This document shows, one piece after another, positions 27,169 to 37,050 of a stretch of DNA of 64,000 nt. The DNA is from Methylobacterium sp. Leaf108. Its GTDB lineage: Bacteria; Pseudomonadota; Alphaproteobacteria; Rhizobiales; Beijerinckiaceae. The notes beneath the pieces were generated by a model, which worked only from the letters and a program-made list of their open reading frames with translations, was not told the DNA's origin and searched no databases. A program made the translations under genes and the position numbers. Location: positions 22,768 to 86,767 of the forward strand of contig NZ_LMND01000030.1 of assembly GCF_001423265.1 (NCBI RefSeq), given 5' to 3'. Numbering within the stretch: position 1 is the first letter of the stretch; the number at the start of each line of letters is the position of its first letter.

Positions 27169-27468
27169 ATGATCCTCGAAATCGCTCAGATCGACGTGAA
27201 AGCCGGGACGGAATCCGATTTCGAAGCCGGCATCGCCAAGGCGGCCGCCTACTTCAGAACGGCCAAGGGCTGCCGTAGCTTCGCCCTCCGCCGCTCGATC
27301 GAGAAGCCGCAGCGCTACCGCCTACTGATCGAGTGGGACACCCTTGAGGACCACACCGTCGGATTCGTGAATTCCCAGGATTGGAAGGACTACCGGGCGC
27401 TGGTCTCGCCGTATTTCGAGTCGCCTCCCAGCGTCGAGCATACCGAACTGTCCCTCCGGTCGTTCTGA
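27169..27468 (+). CDS. Antibiotic biosynthesis monooxygenase (ABM)-fold protein
   Basis: A 99-residue dimeric alpha+beta barrel protein of the ABM superfamily. The pattern is ILEIAQIDVKAGTESDFEAG, then GCRSFALRRSIEKPQRYRLLIEWDTLEDHTVGF, a usual arrangement for small heme-degrading or quinol-oxidising enzymes. The ATG at 27169 has AGGA eight bases upstream. It follows the dioxygenase gene by 44 bases and may be cotranscribed. The substrate is not readable. Confidence 0.85.
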   Translation: MILEIAQIDVKAGTESDFEAGIAKAAAYFRTAKGCRSFALRRSIEKPQRYRLLIEWDTLEDHTVGFVNSQDWKDYRALVSPYFESPPSVEHTELSLRSF

Positions 27469-27492
27469 CGCAAATGGCGGCCGCCCGTCTCG

Positions 27493-27921
27493 TCAGCCGG
27501 AGCCGCGCACGAACATCTTGAGCCGGCTGTCGAGGGCGTTCCACCGTTCGGCGATGCCGTGCCGCGCGCATCGCTCGAAGGTTTCGCCGACGAACAGAGC
27601 GTTTTCGTCGTGCTTCTGCCGGCAATCGAGCAGGGGCGGGACCGCGACGACGAGGGGCACGATCAGCAACAGCAGCAGGATGTCGAACACCACCCAGAGC
27701 GGCCAGGTCCGCGATGCCCGCTCCTTGGCGGCGGCATCGCCGTCACGCATTTTGACCTGACGCAGGCCGGGGTCTCCGGCCCGAAGGCGCTCGCGCGCCT
27801 CGCTGCGCAGGGCGACCGCGTCCGCATCCGGAGACGTGAAGGCCTGGGTGCCCACCGCGTTCGAAGCGATGGCGCCGAGGCGTCGTTGCAGCGGGTCTGG
27901 CCCGGTCGCGTTCGATCTCAT
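27493..27921 (-). CDS. Single-pass membrane protein of unknown function
   Basis: About 142 residues. A long polar N-terminal part (residues 1-75) is followed by one strong hydrophobic segment, WPLWVVFDILLLLLIVPLVVAVPPLL (in pieces around 80-105), and a short C-terminal part with two cysteines (LLDCRQ, FERCARH). The start is uncertain: ATGs at 27921, 27945 and 27975 are all in frame. No family is recognised. It converges with the ABM-fold gene and is divergent from hemC. Confidence 0.6.
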   Translation of the reverse strand: MRSNATGPDPLQRRLGAIASNAVGTQAFTSPDADAVALRSEARERLRAGDPGLRQVKMRDGDAAAKERASRTWPLWVVFDILLLLLIVPLVVAVPPLLDCRQKHDENALFVGETFERCARHGIAERWNALDSRLKMFVRGSG

Positions 27922-28326
27922 GGTCAACCCCGATCGAGGCGCCATCGCCCCATCGTCACAAAAGCGTGAATGCAAGATCCTAAGATATCGTTGGTTGTGG
28001 CCGCTCGTTTGAAGCGATCGTGGTCACCGGAATACCTCCGTCGCGGTGCGCGTCGTCTTTTCCATCGCGGCGAGGCGCCGGATGATCTCTCCGCGAGCGC
28101 AGGCGTTCGACCCGGCGACGCCCGAGCGGGCGGCCGTGCCGGAGCGGTGGCGACCGTCCACGATCCTCGCCCGGCGCAGGCGGGAGGACGGCATGGCAGG
28201 ACATGGTGAAGACACGGTCGCGAGGGGCCTGCGCCTGCGGAGAGCCGGTGACAGGCGCGCGTGGCTTGCGTACCAAGACGGCAGGCCCGTCGTCGCAGCC
28301 GCGACCCGTCGAGAGCGTTTTCGTCC
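27922..28326. other. Intergenic region between divergent membrane-protein gene and hemC
   Basis: This 405-base gap carries the promoters of two divergent genes. A slightly AT-richer stretch lies at about 27955-28010. Open frames here are arginine-rich and have no homology features, so I do not call a gene. Confidence 0.45.
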
Positions 28327-29250
28327 ATGATCCAGCGTCCCCTGCGCATCGGTACCCGCGGCAGCCCGATGGCCCTGGCCCAGACCGGCATGGTCCGTGA
28401 CAAGATCGTGGCCGCCAATCCGGGGCTGGAGACCGAGATCGTGGTGGTCAACACGGTCGCCGACCGTATCCTCGACCGGCCGCTCTCCGAGATCGGCGGC
28501 AAGGGCCTGTTCACGAAGGAACTGGAGCAGGCGCTGTTCGCCGACGTGGTCGACGTGGCCGTTCATTCCATGAAGGACGTGGAGACCTGGCTGCCCGATG
28601 GGCTCGTGATCGCCTGCGTCCTGGAGCGCGACGATCCGCGCGACGCCTTCCTGGCGCGCGACGTCGATCGCCTGTCGGACCTCGCCCCGGGCGCCAGTGT
28701 CGGAACCTCGTCGCTGCGCCGGGCGGCCCAGGTGCTGATGCGGCGGCCCGACCTGCGCATCGTGCCGATGCGGGGCAACGCCAACACCCGCATGCGCAAG
28801 CTCCAGGAGGGCACATGCGACGCCACCCTGCTGGCCCTGTGCGGGTTGGAGCGCCTCGGGATGGTCGATGTCGCCCGCAGCGTTCTCGCCGTCGAGGAGA
28901 TGCTGCCGGCCGTGGCGCAAGGCGCACTCGGGATCGAATGCCGCGAGGACGATGCCGACGTTCGCGCCCTGCTCGCCCCCCTGGTCTCGGCCACGGCGAC
29001 GGCGGAACTGGCGGCCGAGCGCGGCCTGCTGGCGGAACTCGACGGGTCCTGCCGCACGCCGATCGCGGCGCTGGCACGGATCACCGGCGACCACCTCGCC
29101 CTCGACGGACTGCTGTTCCTGCCCGACGGGTCGGCTCATTGGGCGGTCTCGCGATCCGGGCCGGTGGCCGACGCCGCGCGCATCGGCCGGGAGGCCGGCG
29201 CCGACCTGAAGCGCCAGGCCGGGGACACCTACGCCCGGCATCTGCAGTAG
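28327..29250 (+). CDS. hemC: Hydroxymethylbilane synthase (porphobilinogen deaminase)
   Basis: Polymerises four porphobilinogens to hydroxymethylbilane in heme, cobalamin and bacteriochlorophyll synthesis. The 307-residue product starts RIGTRGSPMALAQ, contains GLFTKELEQAL and DVAVHSMKD near 75-90, LRRAAQ near 135, the RGNANTR substrate site near 155, and Cys242 in LDGSCRTP, which carries the dipyrromethane cofactor. The ATG at 28327 is preferred over an ATG 22 codons upstream because the conserved N-terminus begins here. Confidence 0.96.
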   Translation: MIQRPLRIGTRGSPMALAQTGMVRDKIVAANPGLETEIVVVNTVADRILDRPLSEIGGKGLFTKELEQALFADVVDVAVHSMKDVETWLPDGLVIACVLERDDPRDAFLARDVDRLSDLAPGASVGTSSLRRAAQVLMRRPDLRIVPMRGNANTRMRKLQEGTCDATLLALCGLERLGMVDVARSVLAVEEMLPAVAQGALGIECREDDADVRALLAPLVSATATAELAAERGLLAELDGSCRTPIAALARITGDHLALDGLLFLPDGSAHWAVSRSGPVADAARIGREAGADLKRQAGDTYARHLQ

Positions 29251-29282
29251 CGCGCCCGCCGCCGGTCCTTTTTCGGCCCCGG

Positions 29283-30344
29283 TCAGGCGACGCTGCGCTC
29301 GATCTCCTCCTCGTCGCAGATCACCCCCGTGGTGCTCTGGTACTCGGCCGACAGGCTCGACATCGCCAGCGGCGGCCCGGCGCGGTCGGGCGCGAAGGTG
29401 GCCAGGAACGAGCGCATCACGTGGCGCACGCCGGCCTCCGAGATCGTGCGCTGGTCGTCGTTGTAGTAGCGCCCCGCGTTCACGTTGCTGGTCACGAGGT
29501 CGTAGGCCGGAAAGTACACGAGGCGGGGATCGCCCGAGGCGCAGACCTCGCCGGCCGCCACCCGCAGGACGGATTTCGAGTAGCTGTTGGACACCATGAC
29601 GTGGCGGTCCATGTAGGTGGCGATCATCGGCACGGGGGAGACCGTGACGATCACCCGGGCAGCCGGATTCACGCTCCACAGCCGGTCGAGGAAGCCCTGG
29701 AGGTCGCCCAGCACCTCCGCCGCGCCGGCGTTGACGCACTCGTAGAGCGCCGGATCGTAGCTGCCTCCGGCGACGCCCGGGGCGAGGGGCAGGGCGGCGC
29801 CGTCGGCCCGCCAGCGCCATCCCTCGGTGAGGCCCAGGGTCAGGACGAAGACGTCGAGGGTCTCGAACAACTCGCGGACACGGGCGAAATGATCGACCCT
29901 GGCGGCCTCGACCTGCGCCGGTGTCGCGAAGCCCGCAGGCTCCACGGTCGGCCGGAACGGATCGACGTAGCGCCCGTCCTCGCGCTCCCAGACCGACAGC
30001 TCGGGCGTGAAGAGGCCGTAGGCCCGGTCGAACAGCTGGGTGAACTGGCGCGTGTAGTAGAGGTTGCCGTAGCGGGCCGAGAAGGTGCCGAACTGGCGCT
30101 CGCGAACCTCGTCGGTGGGCATGTCGGCTCCGGCACCTTCGGTGACGTGGTAGTTGAAGCCGGCCTCGCGCAGGGCCTCGGCCACGCGCTGGGCGAAGCA
30201 GGAACCGCCGGTGGCGACCTTGTCGGCGAGGCCGATGGCGAAGGGGCTGCGCGGGCGCGGGTCCACCGCGAACGGCGGCAGGTTGGTGACGACCTTGCGC
30301 CAGAACCGCTCGGCCGGTAGATCGCTGTAGGGGTTCGTCGCCAT
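29283..30344 (-). CDS. GSCFA-domain protein (SGNH-like, surface glycan-associated)
   Basis: A 353-residue member of the GSCFA family. The name motif is TGGSCFAQRVAEAL near residue 48. LTLGLTEGWR near 175 and VSPVPMIATYMDRHVM near 255 give the SGNH-hydrolase feel, and SEAGVRHVMRSF near 320 supplies the late histidine. The start ATG at 30344 has AGGTG upstream. It has no signal peptide, so it acts in the cytoplasm. Family members are found near capsule and exopolysaccharide genes but are not biochemically defined. It is divergent from a WcbI-family gene, a pairing that suggests a shared glycan substrate. Confidence 0.85.
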   Translation of the reverse strand: MATNPYSDLPAERFWRKVVTNLPPFAVDPRPRSPFAIGLADKVATGGSCFAQRVAEALREAGFNYHVTEGAGADMPTDEVRERQFGTFSARYGNLYYTRQFTQLFDRAYGLFTPELSVWEREDGRYVDPFRPTVEPAGFATPAQVEAARVDHFARVRELFETLDVFVLTLGLTEGWRWRADGAALPLAPGVAGGSYDPALYECVNAGAAEVLGDLQGFLDRLWSVNPAARVIVTVSPVPMIATYMDRHVMVSNSYSKSVLRVAAGEVCASGDPRLVYFPAYDLVTSNVNAGRYYNDDQRTISEAGVRHVMRSFLATFAPDRAGPPLAMSSLSAEYQSTTGVICDEEEIERSVA

Positions 30345-30437
30345 CGAGACACCTTTTTCGCGGGTATTGTCCGGCCGGGAGAGATCCGGCGCCGTCGCGT
30401 CATCCGGCGGTCGAGTGCCCGACAACCCGGCGCGTAT

Positions 30438-30463
30438 CGTGGTCCTGCCTCGTGGTCCTGCCT
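30438..30463 (+). repeat. Perfect 13-bp tandem duplication at the WcbI-like gene start
   Basis: CGTGGTCCTGCCT occurs twice without a gap (30438-30450 and 30451-30463). The unit is not a multiple of three, so it puts two GTG codons, at 30439 and 30452, in different frames. The second opens the WcbI-like reading frame. Confidence 0.85.
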
Positions 30464-31495
30464 ACGGTGTCCTTGCACAATCTGCCGCACCGCGCGATCA
30501 GGTCCCTGGCCTTGTCGGCATCATCCTGGGCGAGACCGTGGCGGACCGGCCGGTCGGGTCGAACGGATGGCCACGGTCCGTCCTTCGCGGTGATCGGCAA
30601 CTGCCAGGCTCGCGGCATCGCTCAGGCGATCCGCCTGCTCCGGCCGGGCAGCCCGGTCACCTACATTCCGATGGGCACGCTGCGCCGCCGCTACGGCACC
30701 GTCGAAGCACTCGCGGAACAGGTCGCCGGCCACGCCCATGTCTACAGCCAGTTCGTACCGCCGGACCTGATCCCCGGCGGGACCGACGCCCTGCGCGTTC
30801 TCGACCCGCGGATCGTCCGCTTCCCGACGTTGGTGTTCCAGGCCTATCACCCCGACATGGTCTACGCCGGGCCGATGACCACGCTGGCGGGCATGAAGCT
30901 CGCCCCGTCGCCGCTCGGCTTCTACCATTCGGCCATCGCCCTGTGCGCGTATCGCCTCGGGCTCGATGCCGGGCAGACGGTGCGGCTCTACCGCGAGGAC
31001 GTCTTCAGGCGCCTGGGCTACCTCGCCGGCTGGGACGATGCGGTCCGCGACCTCCTGGCCAATGCCGACGGGGTCGGCTTCCCCCTGGGAGCCGACCTAG
31101 TGCGCTGGGCCCGGCGGGGAGCGTTCATGCACCTCCTGAACCACCCCAAGGCCTTCGTCCTCGGCGACATCGCCAGGCGCCTCGTGATGGAAAGCGGCCT
31201 GACGCCAGAGCCGGTGGCGGTGGAGGACTACCTCGGCGACGACCTCGCCCGCGACGTGGTCTGGCCGATCTACCCGCCCATCGCGGAGGCCTACGGGCTG
31301 ACCGGCTCCTACCTGTTCAAGGCGCGCCCGCGTGGAGAGGCGTTCCCGACGCTCTACGACCTGCGCGGCTTCATCGACGCGAGCTTTGCCCTCTACGCGC
31401 GACAGGCCCCCGCCGACATCGCTTGCCACCGCGTGGAGACCTGGCTCGGTATGCCCGAGATCGTGGAGACGTTTCTGCGCGAGACGACGGCCTGA
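30452..31495 (+). CDS. WcbI-family polysaccharide biosynthesis protein (putative acyltransferase), copy 1
   Basis: A 347-residue protein whose domain begins at VIGNCQARGIAQAIR (about residue 48), the WcbI signature (nucleotide/CoA-binding SGNH-like fold). Further family marks are AYHPDMVYAG near 135, IYPPIAEAYGLTGSYLFK near 275 and a C-terminal LYDLRGFIDASFALYAR. The first about 45 residues are not conserved-looking, and the GTG start at 30452 sits inside a 13-bp duplication, so the true start may be a later codon. WcbI of Burkholderia acts in capsule synthesis, probably acylation. A second family member lies at 58432-59373. Confidence 0.8.
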   Translation: MVLPTVSLHNLPHRAIRSLALSASSWARPWRTGRSGRTDGHGPSFAVIGNCQARGIAQAIRLLRPGSPVTYIPMGTLRRRYGTVEALAEQVAGHAHVYSQFVPPDLIPGGTDALRVLDPRIVRFPTLVFQAYHPDMVYAGPMTTLAGMKLAPSPLGFYHSAIALCAYRLGLDAGQTVRLYREDVFRRLGYLAGWDDAVRDLLANADGVGFPLGADLVRWARRGAFMHLLNHPKAFVLGDIARRLVMESGLTPEPVAVEDYLGDDLARDVVWPIYPPIAEAYGLTGSYLFKARPRGEAFPTLYDLRGFIDASFALYARQAPADIACHRVETWLGMPEIVETFLRETTA

Positions 31496-31517
31496 CGACG
31501 CGCCCGACCCCGCCCCA

Positions 31518-31919
31518 TCAGCCTGCGGCTCGCAGGGCCCGGCGAGGAGGGGCGGCCATCATCCGCACGAGTTCGACGAGATCGTTCACCCGAAACGGCT
31601 TTCGCAGGAACACGCTTCCGGCAACCGCCGACCGTTCGGGAAGGCGCGATGCCGAAGTGTAGATGACCGGCCGGCCCGGATTGAGGGCCCGGTAGGCCTC
31701 GGCCACCACCCAGCCGTCGATCAGGCCGGGCAGGTTGATGTCCGTGAATAGCCAGTCGACCTCGCCGGGGTTGCCACGCAGGAAGGCCATGGCGTCCTCG
31801 CCGCTCGACACCGCCGTCGCGGTGATGCCCTGCCGCTCGCACAGGGTGGAGAGGAGATCGAGGAGGATGTAGTTGTCCTCGACGACCAGAACGACGGGCT
31901 TGCGGTCCATGGCGGCCAT
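31518..31919 (-). CDS. Single-domain response regulator
   Basis: A 133-residue CheY-like receiver with no output domain. LVVEDN (residues 11-16) gives the acidic pocket, Asp60 in LFTDINLPG is the phospho-acceptor, a threonine lies in VIYTSAS near 87, and a lysine in FLRKPF near 104. An ATG at 31919 or three codons later could start it. No kinase is adjacent; the HWE kinase at 2642 is far away. It converges with the WcbI-like gene. Confidence 0.9.
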   Translation of the reverse strand: MAAMDRKPVVLVVEDNYILLDLLSTLCERQGITATAVSSGEDAMAFLRGNPGEVDWLFTDINLPGLIDGWVVAEAYRALNPGRPVIYTSASRLPERSAVAGSVFLRKPFRVNDLVELVRMMAAPPRRALRAAG

Positions 31920-32243
31920 CCGCTTCAGATCGGCGACGATAGGAGCGGAATGGTTAACGCGCGACCAAGGTGGTCGCGGCGTCGCAACGATTGCGAGACG
32001 TCGCCGGCCGAGACCGAGCGCCCGGAGTCTGCGCGGCCAGGGTGCGTTGGCCGTTCCGAGCGGCGGCCCGGTACGGTGCGTCGCCGCACATGGGCGACCC
32101 CGTCAAGGCTCCATCAAGGTTGACGGAACCGTCGCTTAACCGGAACGACCCTAAAGACGCCATCGTGATGATCGCAAGGATGCGTCGCGAGACGCGTTGA
32201 CGGCTTGCGGGCGACTGTCGCCCGAGCCCGAGGAGAAGAGACC
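31920..32243. other. Intergenic region upstream of pal
   Basis: This 324-base gap separates the divergent response regulator and pal genes. It contains a perfect 8-bp inverted repeat, CGCGACCA (31960-31967) and TGGTCGCG (31971-31978), near the response regulator start, and a TTGACG at 32120 that might be a -35 element for pal. No gene is visible. Confidence 0.5.
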
Positions 32244-32744
32244 ATGGTGATGACCGCCCGCTTCCGCGTGCTTCCGCTGGTGGCGGCCCTGTGCGCCGCG
32301 CTCAGCGTGGCCGCCTGCACCAACGACAAGGATCTGGCCGACGCCTCGGGCTTCGGCGGCGGGGCCGGGACGCCCGGCAGCGCCCAGGACTTCGTGGTCA
32401 ACATCGGCGACCGGGTGTTCTTCGAATCCGATTCCACCGACCTGACCCCCACCGCGACGGCGACCCTCGACAAGCAGGCGCAGTGGCTGCAGCGCTATCC
32501 CCGCTACACCTTCCTGATCGAAGGCCATGCCGACGAGCGCGGCACCCGCGAGTACAACTTCTCCCTCGGCGCCCGCCGTGCACAATCGGTGAACGACTAC
32601 CTCGCCTCGCGCGGAATCGCGGCCGGGCGCATCCGCACTGTGTCCTACGGCAAGGAGCGGCCGGTGGCGGTGTGCAACGACATCTCCTGCTGGTCCCAGA
32701 ACCGCCGTGCCGTCACCGTGCTCGACCGTGGCGCGGGTTCCTGA
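32244..32744 (+). CDS. pal: Peptidoglycan-associated lipoprotein Pal
   Basis: Outer-membrane lipoprotein of the Tol-Pal system that anchors the outer membrane to peptidoglycan and helps constriction. The 166-residue product has a signal with the lipobox SVAAC, then an OmpA-like domain: VFFESDSTDLTPTA near 58, IEGHADERGTREYN near 92, ALGARRAQSV-type helix (LGARRAQSVNDYL) and GKERPVAVCNDISCW near 145. AGGAG is eight bases before the ATG at 32244. It heads the run pal-cpoB-tilS-ftsH-glmM; the tolQRAB genes are not in the window. Confidence 0.96.
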   Translation: MVMTARFRVLPLVAALCAALSVAACTNDKDLADASGFGGGAGTPGSAQDFVVNIGDRVFFESDSTDLTPTATATLDKQAQWLQRYPRYTFLIEGHADERGTREYNFSLGARRAQSVNDYLASRGIAAGRIRTVSYGKERPVAVCNDISCWSQNRRAVTVLDRGAGS

Positions 32745-32873
32745 GGGGCGGCGGATCCGCATAGGGTCGGCGCCGCAATTTTGCCGCGGCGGCGGCCCTC
32801 TGATAGGGGCCTGATGCGCACCCCGCTCTCCCGGCCCGCGTCCCTCCAAGCTTCGATCATCGGTCAGACCGCC

Positions 32874-33845
32874 ATGTTCCGTCGCCTCCTGCTCGCAACC
32901 GGCCTCGGCCTCGCCATGCTTGCGCCCGCCGCGGCGCAGGACGGTGCGGACTTCGTGGTGCGCCTCAACCGCATCGAGAACCAGTCGCGCCAGATGGCCG
33001 GGCAGATCGAGACGCTCCAGTACGAGAACCGGCAGTTGAAGGAACAGCTGCGCAAGTTCCAGGAGGACGTCGAATACCGCCTGAACGAGGGCAAGGGCGG
33101 AAAGCCCGCCGCGCCCTCCGGGACCAATCCCGGACAGGCCAAGCCCCAGAAGCGCAGCGACGCCTTCGATCCGGAGCAGAATCCCGGCCGTCCCGGCGCC
33201 CCCCAGCCCCTGGGTGCGACCGCTCCCCCGGCGGATGCATCGAACGGGATCGCGACGCTCCAGGCGGTCACGCCACCGCCCCAGCGCGGTCGCAGCGTCC
33301 CGCCCACGGTGGTCGAGGCCGACGACGACGAGCCCGGCCTGCCGCCGCCCGGCCTGGGCGGCCCCGTCGACCTCACCCCTCCGGGACGGGTCGCTTCGAC
33401 CGGCGGCCTGCCGGCCGGCACGCGTTCTGCGGGCAGCGTCGCGGCCACCGGCAGCGGCGACGCGCAGGAGGACTTCGAGCTGGCCTACGGTCTGGTGCAG
33501 CAGCGCCAGTACGAGCAGGCGGAGATGAGCCTGCGCCAGTTCATCCAGTCCCATCCCCGCGACGCCCAGGTGCCGGCGGCGACCTACTGGCTCGGAGAGA
33601 CCTACCTGCAGCGCAACCGCAACCGCGAGGCCGCGGAGCAGTTCCTGAAGGTCTCCACCGACTATGCCCGCTCGCCCCAGGCCCCCGAGGCGATGCTGAA
33701 GCTCGGCGCCTCGCTGGCGGCCCTCGGCGCCCGCGAGCAGGCCTGCGCCACCCTGGCCGAGTTGGAGCGCAAGTTCCCTTCCGTCGGCGCCAGCGTGCGG
33801 CAGAACGTGGCCCGCGAGCAGAAGCGCGCCCGCTGCGCCGCATGA
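32874..33845 (+). CDS. cpoB: Tol-Pal system protein CpoB (YbgF)
   Basis: Periplasmic coordinator of Tol-Pal and peptidoglycan synthesis at division; 323 residues. Signal peptide at 1-22 (ending AAAQ), a coiled coil at about 30-70 (IENQSRQMAGQIETLQYENR), a long Pro/Gly-rich linker at 75-195, then three TPR-like repeats from AQEDFELAYGLVQQRQYEQ to the C-terminus. The ATG at 32874 starts the signal peptide; earlier in-frame ATGs add an unlikely leader. The last codon overlaps the tilS start (ATGA). Confidence 0.93.
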   Translation: MFRRLLLATGLGLAMLAPAAAQDGADFVVRLNRIENQSRQMAGQIETLQYENRQLKEQLRKFQEDVEYRLNEGKGGKPAAPSGTNPGQAKPQKRSDAFDPEQNPGRPGAPQPLGATAPPADASNGIATLQAVTPPPQRGRSVPPTVVEADDDEPGLPPPGLGGPVDLTPPGRVASTGGLPAGTRSAGSVAATGSGDAQEDFELAYGLVQQRQYEQAEMSLRQFIQSHPRDAQVPAATYWLGETYLQRNRNREAAEQFLKVSTDYARSPQAPEAMLKLGASLAALGAREQACATLAELERKFPSVGASVRQNVAREQKRARCAA

Positions 33846-34927
33846 ACCCGGACGGGAGCGGCGACGCCCTTGCTCAGGGCCTCGCCCCGTTCCTGGCCGC
33901 TGCCTCGCCGGGCATCGTCCTGGCGGTCTCCGGCGGCCCCGATTCCACCGCCCTGATGCATGCCGCCGCGGCGTTCGGTCGGGGCCGACTCCACGTCGCC
34001 ACGGTCGACCACGACCTGCGGCCCGGTTCGGCGGACGAGGCGGCGCGGGTCGCCACCGCTGCCGGCGCCCTCCGCCTCTCCCATGCGACGCTGCTCTGGG
34101 AGGGAGCGAAGCCCGCCACCGGTATCGCGGCGGCCGCCCGCGCCGCCCGGTATCGCCTGCTTGCCGATTACGCCCGCGCCGTCGGCGCCGATCTCGTCCT
34201 CACCGGCCACACCGCCGACGACCAAGCCGAGACCGTGCTGCTCCGCCTCCTCGCCGGCAGCGGTGCCGCAGGGCTCGCCGGTATGAGTCCGGTGCGGGAT
34301 CTGGCGCCGGGCCTTCGCCTCGGCCGACCCTTCCTGAGCCTGCCGAAGTCGGCCCTCGTCGCCTATTGCGAGGACCGGGGCATCGCCTACGAGAGCGATC
34401 CGTCGAATGCCGACGACCGCTTCGCGCGGGCGCGCCTGCGCCGGGCGATGCCTCTGCTGGCCCATGAGGGGCTGACGCCGGAGCGCCTGTGCCGGCTCGC
34501 CGCACGCAGCCGCCGCGACGAGATCGCGCTCGCGGGCCTCGCGCACGACGCACTGACGCGGGCCTCGCGCCCGGACCGGGACGGGATCGTCCTCGACGGC
34601 CGCGCCCTGGCTGCGCTCCCCGAGGCGGTAGCCTTGCGGGTGATCGGGCGGGCCCTGGCGGGGAGGGGGGGGAGCGTGCGCCTGGACCGCCTCGAGCGGC
34701 TGGTGTTCGAGGCGCTGCTGCCGGCCCTGCGGAAGGGCGCACCGATGCGCCGCACCCTGGCCGGTCATCTCGTGGCCGTGACGGAGCGCGGCGACGTCGC
34801 CGTGACCCTGGCGCCGCCGCGCCGGCCGGCCGGACGGCCCTGTCCCGTCGGCCTTGCCGCAGCCCCGCCTGATTTACTTGGCAAGGGGGAAGCCGCTGCC
34901 TACATTGTTCCTGCGTGCCAGGATTGA
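33842..34927 (+). CDS. tilS: tRNA(Ile)-lysidine synthase
   Basis: Modifies C34 of the AUA-reading tRNA-Ile to lysidine, an essential step. The 361-residue protein has the PP-loop SGGPDSTAL near residue 30, VDHDLRPGSADEA near 55 and TGHTADDQAETVLLRL near 120. After the catalytic domain there is a helical second domain. It is shorter at the C-terminus than E. coli TilS, as is usual in Alphaproteobacteria. Its ATG overlaps the cpoB stop. Confidence 0.95.
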   Translation: MNPDGSGDALAQGLAPFLAAASPGIVLAVSGGPDSTALMHAAAAFGRGRLHVATVDHDLRPGSADEAARVATAAGALRLSHATLLWEGAKPATGIAAAARAARYRLLADYARAVGADLVLTGHTADDQAETVLLRLLAGSGAAGLAGMSPVRDLAPGLRLGRPFLSLPKSALVAYCEDRGIAYESDPSNADDRFARARLRRAMPLLAHEGLTPERLCRLAARSRRDEIALAGLAHDALTRASRPDRDGIVLDGRALAALPEAVALRVIGRALAGRGGSVRLDRLERLVFEALLPALRKGAPMRRTLAGHLVAVTERGDVAVTLAPPRRPAGRPCPVGLAAAPPDLLGKGEAAAYIVPACQD

Positions 34928-34972
34928 CCTGCGAGTACGCGCAGCGCGCCGCACGCCCCCAGGGATCGATCG

Positions 34973-36892
<1,920 letters not shown>

Positions 36893-36916
36893 CGCCGGCG
36901 GCGGACGAGAGACCGA

Positions 36917-36947
36917 GGGCGGCGGGTGAAGACCCGCCGCCCTTTTT
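36917..36947 (+). terminator. Intrinsic terminator after ftsH
   Basis: GGGCGGCGGGT (36917-36927) and ACCCGCCGCCC (36932-36942) form an 11-bp perfect stem with a GAAG tetraloop, followed directly by TTTTT. It ends the pal-to-ftsH transcript. Confidence 0.92.
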
Positions 36948-37050
36948 CGTATCGCCGTCCAGGCCGTCGGTGGGTCGATTCACCATCGATTCGCCATGCT
37001 TGGATACCAGCCGTCCAGACGGATGAAGTACGAGGACCGGGCAACCGGGG

